NCBI RefSeq assembly: GCF_030445035.2
Contig: NC_080702.1
Span: 16,252,029 to 16,316,028, forward strand
Reading direction: 5' to 3'
Origin: Dasypus novemcinctus
Taxonomy: Eukaryota; Chordata; Mammalia; Cingulata; Dasypodidae
DNA length: 64,000 nt
The position numbers and the translations under genes are program-made. Below are positions 57,628 through 64,000 of this stretch, piece by piece (positions within the stretch are counted from its first letter, which is position 1; each line of letters starts with the position of its first letter). The notes beneath the pieces were generated by a model, which saw only the letters and a program-made list of their open reading frames with translations, did no database searches and was not told the origin of the DNA.

Positions 57628-58164
57628 TGTTGGAGAAAAATGGCGGTTACTGGGACGCGGAGACTGATAAGACCATAGGCAGAGAAAGAATTTATCGGGA
57701 AGCTCTCCCAACAGAGGGGGTCTGAAGAACAGACTTCAGTCCCCACACCAGCATGGAAGGGGGAACACTTGAATTTATACAGAACTTTTCTAGGCGGGGA
57801 AATGACAGTTGATGGGAGGGGGTTGAGGGTTCGAGTGAGGTGCAGGGACTAATGGGAAACCCTAGAGGTGAAACTTTTCCCTGATAGTGACTAGGAGAGA
57901 GTGGGTTAGGGAGTTATGGTTTCTTGGCATGCTGCAGGAGCAGGTGTTTCTTTGATCTGTAGGGATTTTATCTCCCTCTGATATGCAGGTAGGGAAGGTT
58001 TCCATTTCCCTTTACTCCCGCCTGTATGTGGTGTCTTTGTTTATCCTGTGGGGTAGTGCTGTGCCCTTAGACACATAGGCTTATGGGGGATGGGTTTAGC
58101 CTTTCCCCAGTGCATATCAGGGGAAACTGAGTTACAGCTTGTTAATTATTGCAAGCCTATAACA
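57628..58164 (-). repeat. 5' LTR of the provirus
   Basis: 537 bp. On the minus strand it starts TGTTATAGGC and ends TTCTCCAACA. A TATA-like tgtataaattc lies near 57,780 and a poly-A-like gataaattc near 57,695. Confidence 0.9.
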
Positions 58165-58169
58165 ATAAC

Positions 58170-58186
58170 CATATCAAACTGCTATA
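58170..58186 (-). mobile_element. Remnant end of the split ERVL-like LTR
   Basis: 17 bp that complete the LTR at 51,360-51,896 (compare ccaaactgcttaca at 2,015-2,028). L1 ORF2 sequence (tggctgtatcccataag) resumes a few bases later. Confidence 0.75.
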
Positions 58187-58721
58187 GGTGCCTTGGCTGT
58201 ATCCCATAAGTTTTGATAAGTTGTGATCTCCTTCTCATTTGTTTGAATACATTTACTACTTTAACTTGTAATTTCTTCTTTGACCCACTGATTATTTAGG
58301 AGTGTGTTGTTTAGCCTCCACACATTTGCCAATTTACCTTTTTCCTGTCTGTTATTGGTTTTCAGTTTCATTCCCTTATGATCGGAGAAGATGCTTTGCA
58401 TAATTTCAATCTTTTCATATTTATTGAGAGCTGTATTGTTTCCTGACATGTGGTCAATTCTAGAGGAGGATCTATGGGCATGTGAAAAGAATGTATAACC
58501 CACTGAGTTTGGATGCTGTGTTCTGTATATGTCCTTTAGGTTTAACTTATCCTATTGTTTAAGTTCTCTATTTCCTTGTTGATCTTCTGTCTAGTTCTAC
58601 CTTATGATGTGAGAGGTATGTTGAAGTCTCCAATGATTATTATAGGGATGCCTATTTCTCCCTTCAGTTTTCCCAGAGTGTGTTTCATGTATTTTGAGGG
58701 AACTTGGTTAGGTGCACAGAT

Positions 58722-59113
58722 TTTCTTTTTTTCCTCTCCCCTTCCCCTCCCCAGTTTTTTTGTTCTCTGTGTCCATTTGCTGCGTGTTCTTTGCCCGCTT
58801 CTGTTGTTGTCAGTGGCATGGGAATCTGTGTTTCTTTTTGTTGCATCAACTTGTGTCAGTTCTCCCTGTGTGCGGCACCATTCCTGGGCAGGCTATACTT
58901 TCTTTCGTGCTGGGTGGCTCTCCTTTCGGGGTGCACTCCTTGCGCATGGGGCTCCCCTACACGGGGGACACCCCTGCGTGGCAGGGCACTCCTTGCGCGC
59001 ATCAGCACTGCATTTGGGCCAGCTTCACAGGGGTCAAGGAGGCCTGGGGTTTGAACCGCGGACCTCCCATGTGGTAGACGGACGCCCTAACCACTGGGCC
59101 AAGTCCGCTTCCC
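58722..59113 (-). mobile_element. DAS-type SINE with TSD
   Basis: Full body and head (ggtttgaaccgcggacctcc ... ctaaccactgggccaagtccgcttccc). TSD: AGGTGCACAGAT at 58,710-58,721 versus AGGTGCATAGAT at 59,114-59,125. Confidence 0.95.
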
Positions 59114-59440
59114 AGGTGCATAGATATTTATGTCTGTTACATATTCCTGGTTGATTGTCCCTTTTATTAATATTTAATGGTCTCTTCTGTATCTCTTCTG
59201 ACTTTTTTGCATTTATAACCTCTTTTGTCCAATATTAGTATAGGTAACACTGCTCTTTTTTGGTTACTATTTGGATGGCATATCTTTTTCCAGCCTATCA
59301 CTTTCAGCCAGTTTGTATCCCAGGGTCTAAGGTGGGTCTCTGGTAAGCAGCATATGAATGACACATCCTTTTTTTAATACATCCTGTCAGCTTATATCTC
59401 TTGATTGGTGAGTTTAATCCATTTACGTTCAATGATTTTA

Positions 59441-59822
59441 CTTTATTTTATTTTTTTAAAGATTTATTTTTTATTTATTTCTCTCCCTTTCCCTCCCCAA
59501 CCGCCCCCGCCCCATTGTCTGCTCTTTGTGTCCACCTGCTGCGTGTTCTTCTTTGTCCCCTTCTGTTGTCAGCGGCACGGGAATCTGTGTTTCTCTTTGT
59601 TGCATCATCTTGTGTGTCAGCTCTCCATTGTGCGATGCCACTCCTTCGCGCTGGGCAGCTCTCCTTACGGGGTGCACTCCCCCCATGTGGCACGGCACTC
59701 CTTGCGTGCATCAGCACTGCGCGTGGGCCAGCTCCACATGGGTCAAGGAGGCCTGGGGTTTGAACCGCAAATCTCCCATGTGGTAGACGGATGCCCCATC
59801 CACTGGGCCAAGTCTGCTTCCC
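59441..59822 (-). mobile_element. DAS-type SINE with TSD
   Basis: Poly-T/TTTA tail, body with a short internal deletion, and a full head. TSD: TGATTTTA at 59,433-59,440 and 59,823-59,830. Confidence 0.95.
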
Positions 59823-60635
59823 TGATTTTAGTTTAAATGCATTATTTATTTCTACCATTTTCTTCATGTGTCATGTCAGATTTTAGTCTGTCTTTTTACT
59901 CTTGTTGTTATCCTTTCTGCTATTCTTTGTTCTCTGCTCTCTTCCAAGCCTCTCCCTCCTGTCTTTTCTTTCAGGTTCTAAGGCTTCGTTTAATATATCC
60001 TTTGAGATGGATTCTTTATTATGAACTATCTTAGATTCTCTTTGCTTGTGAATATTTTATACCCATATTCCTATGTAAAGGACAGTTTTGCTAGATGCTG
60101 AATTCTTGGTCACCAGTTTTTCTCTTTCAGTCTCATAATTGTGTCATTCTGCTGTCTTCTCACCTCCATGGTTTCTCATGAAGAATCTGTATGAAGTTTT
60201 ACTGGGTGTCCCTTGTAAGTGATGTTTCCCTTCTCCCTTACTGCTCTCAGAATTTTCTTTTTATCTTTGACATTTATGACCTTCTGAGTAGAATAGACTA
60301 GGTCTATTTGGATTTCTTCTGATTGGGGTACAATGGGCTTCTTGGACATGTAGGTTCATTTCTTTAATAAGAGTTGGGAAATTTTCACCTATTTTTCCTC
60401 AAATACTCCTTTTCCCCCTTTTCCTTTCTCTTCTCCTTTTTGAACTCTTATGACATGTTGTCATTCTACTCCCTGATCTCATACTCATTTTTTCCCTTTT
60501 TCTCTCTTCTTCAGTTTCAGCTGTTCTGTCTTCAGTATCACTTATTATTTCTTCTGTCATTTCAAGTTTGTTGTGTGTGCCTTTAATGTGTTTTTGATCT
60601 CACCTATTATGTCTTTCATTCACATCAGCTCTTTT

Positions 60636-61035
60636 CTTTAAAGATTTATATTTATTTCTCTCCCCTCCCCCCTTGTTGTCTGTTCTCTGTGTCTATTTAC
60701 TGCGTCGTCTTTGTCCGCTTCTGTTGTTGTTAGCGGCATGTGAATCTGTGTTTCTTTTTGTTGCGTCATCTTGTTGTGTAAGCTCTCCGTGTGCATGGAA
60801 CCATTCCTGGGCAGGCTGCACTTTCTTTCTCGCTGGGTGGCTCTCCCTACGGCATGCACTCCTTGCGTGTGGTGCTCTGCTACGCAGGGGACACCCCTGT
60901 GTGGCTGGGCACTCCTTGTGCGCATCAGTGCTGCGCATGGGCCAGCACCAGACTGGTCAAGGAGGCCCGGGGTTTGAACTGCAGACCTCCCCTGTGGCAG
61001 ATGGATGCCCTAACCACCGGACCAAGTCTGCCGCC
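60636..61035 (-). mobile_element. DAS-type SINE with TSD
   Basis: Full body and head. Perfect 15-bp TSD, CACATCAGCTCTTTT, at 60,621-60,635 and 61,036-61,050. Confidence 0.96.
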
Positions 61036-61443
61036 CACATCAGCTCTTTTTACTTTTTTTCCCCTGAATTTCAAATATTTCTCTGTGCTTGTTCAGTATC
61101 TTCTTGATCTCATTCATTTCTTTAGCCATATTGTCTTTCATCTCATTAATTTCAGAAATTTGTACAATCTTGTTAACTAGTTATCTCAAATTGTGCATCT
61201 CTTTTGGGGTTTTGATATATTCCTTTTCCTGGGCCATTCTTCCATTTTCTTAGTCTGGCTTGAAAAGTTTTGCCGATGTCTAGGCATCTGGTTAGGGTGC
61301 AGTTTACTCAAATGCTCAGTTTCTTTCTCATTTTGGGATTTAGTGGCAGGAGGCTGCGAGTTAGTCCTGCTCTTTGATTCTTGGTTCAACCTGGATCGTT
61401 AGGGTTGTCCATGTTAGTTGTCAAAACTGGGGTCTGGACCCAG

Positions 61444-62092
61444 TGTATCAGTCATCCAAAGAGGTGCTAATGCAAAATACCAGTGATGTATTGGACTTTA
61501 TAAAGGATATTTATTTGGAGTATAAGCTTAGTTACCAGGCCATAAACTGTAAGCTACTTTCCTCATCAAAGTCTTTTCCAACATGTTGGAGCAAGATGTC
61601 TGCTGATGTCTGCCAGCGTTCAGGCCTCCTGGGATCCTGTCTTCCCACAGTTCATTTCTTTCCAGGATCAGCTTCTCTGTTTTCACCAGAAGGTCAGCTA
61701 TAGACTCTGAGGCTCTCTAGGCTTTGCCTCTTTCCACAAGATCAGCTGTAGACTATCAGGCAAATAGCTCTGTCCTCTCTTTGGGGCTTCTGCTGTGTCT
61801 AAGGGGCTGTCTCTGTTCCTTTGGTGATGTTCTCCTGTGTGTTCATTTCCTGGGCTCCAGCTCAAAAACTCCAGCCATCTTTTCTGCCGTGTCGTTTTCT
61901 CTGTGAGTCCCCGTCCCAATGGGGCAGGGATGCAACATCCTACTGATGTGGCCCAATCAAAGCCTTGACCATTATTTAATCATGTAATCCTCTGAATTCA
62001 ATATAATCTAATATGCCCAGAGAAAAAGACCAGTTTACTAACATAATCCAATATATATTTTTGGAATTCATCAGTAGTATCCAAGTGCTACA
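61444..62092 (-). mobile_element. ERVL-like solo LTR
   Basis: 649 bp, same family as 1,386-2,028. On the minus strand it begins TGTAGCACTTGG and ends CTGATACA. Perfect 5-bp TSD, CCCAG, at 61,439-61,443 and 62,093-62,097. No internal sequence. It lies between the ORF1 region and the 5' UTR of the host L1. Confidence 0.88.
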
Positions 62093-62097
62093 CCCAG

Positions 62098-63048
62098 TTA
62101 TGGGTTGCAGACTTGCTTCGTAGGGCCTTGGGAGGGAAGCTATAAAGGCCAACAAAAGCCTCTCTAACATGCTTATTTTTCATTTTCTCCTGTGTACTAC
62201 CTAGTTCTGCTAGCAGATGGCACTCTTTGGCAGCCCTTTCAGTTCAGTGCCTGGTTGGAGTGTTCTTGCTGTAACACAGACTGGATCAATGTGATAAAAG
62301 TTCCTGCCTGGAGATTTTTCCTCAGAAACAATTCTCCAGCCTTCTCTGGTAGCCCCCTCCCTTTTCCTGGGTAGGAAATGATTCCATTCCCCTCTGTGTC
62401 CTCAACAGTCATTCCTGTTTAGTAGAGAAGTAGATCGAGAGGGTCAGATCTCTTTAGTCCTTTGCAGGCTCCCAAGGCCAATGATGGCATGTCTTCTCCA
62501 GCCAGGTGGGGCTCATGGGACAGTGCAGACCAAATTTGTGGGTCAAAAACTGAGCCAGCCTTATGCTGTGTCCCCCTCTCTCATTTCCTGCAGAGGTGCC
62601 TCCTCAGCAATCAGTCCTGGCCATAGGAGAGGGAGACTGAGTGTCAGATTTCTCCATTTCAGTTAGGGTCCCAAGGTAAACAACGGGGCTTTCTCACCCA
62701 GCCTGGAAAGGGTGGTGGGACACAGCAGACCAGATTGGTGGGTCAGAAGCTGTCAGCCCTAGGCTGTGTCCCTCTTCCTCCCCTTGCCAGGGGTGGTAGA
62801 TCCCTGGAGACCCCTTTGTGGGTGGCCAGCTCAGAGCCTGAGTATTCTAGTGTCTTTAGTGTGGGGAGGTTCCAGCAGTAGTAGCCCCTCCTTCATCCCT
62901 CTCTGTTCTGGGTGGTGTCCGGCCTTCACCTGCTGTCCTAAACCCTGGAAGATCTTTTTCTAGTCCATTTCACTCTGTCCTCCACCTAGTTTTCTGGCAG
63001 AGGAGAGAGTCCCATGTCTTTCTAATCCACCATGTTCCCAGAAGTCCT
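62098..63048 (-). promoter_or_regulatory. L1 5' UTR with two tandem-like units
   Basis: Blocks with ctcccaaggccaatgatggc/gggtcccaaggtaaacaacgggg, then gggacagtgcagacca/gggacacagcagacca, then gtgggtcaaaaactg/gtgggtcagaagctg recur about 210 bp apart (62,465-62,640 and 62,665-62,840). Tandem monomers are common in L1 5' UTRs. The 5' end is near 63,048. Confidence 0.65.
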
Positions 63049-63063
63049 CACTAGTATCTTCTT

Positions 63064-63546
63064 TTTTTTCCCCCCTCCCCTGCTCCCACCCTGCTGTTTT
63101 TGCTGTCTGTGTCCATTTTCTGTGGGATCTTCTGTGTCTGTTTCTGTTTTTGTCTTCTCTTCTCATTTTCTCTTCTAGGCTTCACCAGGATTCAATACTG
63201 GGTACCTCGGATGTGGAGAGAGGTTCCCTTTCACTTGCGCCACTTCAGTTCCTGGTTTCTTTTGTGCCTCGCCTTGATTCTCCCTTCATCTCTCTTTCCT
63301 GGCATCATCATCTTGCTGTGTGACTCACTTGCTCAGGCCCTTGGCTTGCTGCATCGACCCTGGCTCATCACGTGGGCACTTGGCTGGCTGCATGGGTGCT
63401 TGAATTGCCACGCAGGTACTGGCTTAATGCACAGGCACTTGGCTCCAAGCACCGGCACTCCTTTCCCAGGAGGCCTCGGGGATTGATCCCAGGTTCTACC
63501 ATATGATAGGCAGAAGCCCTGTCACTTGAACCACATCTGCTTCCTG
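63064..63546 (-). mobile_element. Dimeric tRNA-derived SINE with TSD
   Basis: A perfect 13-bp TSD, CTAGTATCTTCTT, lies at 63,051-63,063 and 63,547-63,559. Inside are two tRNA-like heads on the minus strand: one at 63,175-63,255 (gattcaatactgggtacctcgg) and one at 63,465-63,546 (gattgatcccaggttctacc ... cacttgaaccacatctgcttcc). The body differs from the other DAS SINEs, so this is another subfamily. Confidence 0.9.
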
Positions 63547-63559
63547 CTAGTATCTTCTT

Positions 63560-63973
63560 GACATCGCCAGTGAATTCATTCTCCATGGATCTGCGTAAAC
63601 TGACACTGCATTTACCATATATACTACAGGAATTTCTACTTGATTAGAAGCAACCTTTTTTTGGTGGAATCAGTTCAATCCTAGGCAATCCATTCTAACA
63701 CATTAATTCACTAATGTTTGTATTAAGTATAATAATTACAGGTATGAAAATATTCATATCTTACCATTTAAAAATGGTCACTTAATAATAGTGTATTTTT
63801 CCATCCAGTCTTCCTTTCTTCCACCATGTGTGTTTGTTCACTGAATTACTGGCCATTAACAGTGGGACAGTCATTACGGAGGGACGCAGAGGGTCAATGC
63901 TGACTCCCTCTGAAGTTGCTCTTTAGTTGTATTTCAACCAAGGTTTTGGACACTAGCTTAAGAACTGAGTGGA
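63560..63973. other. Unassigned AT-rich interval
   Basis: No recognised repeat or exon. Confidence 0.5.
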
Positions 63974-64000
63974 GGGAAGTGGACTTGGCCCAGTGGTTAG
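63974..64000 (+). mobile_element. DAS-type SINE head, cut by window edge
   Basis: gggaagtggacttggcccag followed by tggttag is the canonical head, with the A box TGGCCCAGTGG. Confidence 0.9.

Larger units (their letters stand above)
51897..58164 (-). mobile_element. Class I endogenous retrovirus, tRNA-Phe primer type, defective
   Basis: It is flanked by a perfect 5-bp TSD, ATAAC, at 51,892-51,896 and 58,165-58,169. On the minus strand: 5' LTR 58,164-57,628, primer-binding site at 57,608-57,626, gag remnants, protease remnant, RT start, unassigned AT-rich DNA, and 3' LTR 52,460-51,897. The internal part is about 5.1 kb including a 370-bp SINE, far shorter than an intact provirus, so much of pol and env is missing or unrecognisable. 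All genes are broken by stops and frameshifts. The primer type and gag pattern resemble HERV-F-like gammaretroviruses. Confidence 0.88.
47756..63048 (-). mobile_element. Full-length older L1 (net about 6.2 kb) hosting nested insertions
   Basis: T-rich A-tail at 47,756. 3' UTR and ORF2 C-terminus follow from 48,000. ORF2 body runs to about 51,359 and resumes 58,187-59,440. ORF1 region lies in 59,823-61,443. 5' UTR is at 62,098-63,048, whose minus-strand 5' end has an L1-like start (ggaacatggtggattagaaagac). Removing four SINEs, two LTRs, the provirus and TSDs leaves about 6.18 kb, the expected length of one full L1, which strongly supports a single element. The RT box near 49,720 reads V-D-N instead of A-D-D; frames are badly broken. 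Confidence 0.88.

Noticed and set aside
58555..59154. 199-codon frame
   Set aside because: It reads through L1 into a SINE; the same Cys/Leu-rich peptide recurs at every SINE copy.
60956..61025. tRNA-like sequences in the SINEs as possible tRNA genes
   Set aside because: The heads are followed by SINE bodies and tails, are flanked by TSDs, and recur many times; they are retroposons.
1..64000. CRISPR arrays, prophages, operons or other prokaryotic systems
   Set aside because: Sequence content is that of a mammalian genome; repeats are dispersed retroelements, microsatellites and minisatellites.

Overview
This is nuclear DNA of a placental mammal, almost certainly a xenarthran and most likely an armadillo. 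The diagnostic signal is a set of tRNA-derived SINEs of the armadillo DAS type. Their heads read like gaagTGGacttgGCCCAgTGG with a pol III A box and a B box near GGTTCAAACC, and they have A-rich tails. One lineage of L1 elements with an unusually long 3' UTR also recurs. There are no operons, CRISPR arrays or other prokaryotic features. Most open reading frames are fragments of decayed retroelements or translations of low-complexity DNA.

Layout. 1-3.3 kb: a decayed minus-strand L1 interrupted by an ERVL-like LTR, with a tandem duplication at the left edge. 3.7-4.9 kb: a 5'-truncated L1 3' end with target-site duplications (TSDs). 4.9-10.5 kb: mostly old or unassigned DNA with MIR and ancient L1 pieces. 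10.5-26.2 kb: a plus-strand L1 split by a full-length younger L1 (14,571-25,097), which is itself split by a solo LTR (16,248-17,238). 26,328-26,513: a clean candidate terminal coding exon on the minus strand, the best host-gene signal in the window. 27.7-31.7 kb: MIR, L1 3' ends and unassigned DNA. 31.9-32.6 kb: a CpG island. 32.6-40.7 kb: a minus-strand L1 that is complete at its 5' end but has lost its 3' end at the CpG island. 41.75-42.5 kb: a second CpG island with a possible first exon and splice donor, followed by a 1.2-kb C-rich minisatellite and a possible terminal exon at 44,949-45,025. 45-47.8 kb: a patchwork of old L1. 47.76-63.05 kb: one full-length minus-strand L1 (net about 6.2 kb) carrying four SINEs, two ERVL-like LTRs and a class I provirus with a tRNA-Phe primer-binding site. 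The provirus lies inside one of those LTRs and itself carries a fifth SINE. 63-64 kb: a dimeric SINE and the start of another SINE.

The elements are best read as layers in time. MIR and old L1 are deepest, then the L1 bodies, then ERVL-like LTRs, then the provirus and solo LTR, then SINEs. The order is fixed by who interrupts whom, and by TSDs that I could read directly at many junctions. I found no intact retrotransposon ORF. Family assignments rest on motif and structure recognition plus comparison between copies within the window; no database search was run.
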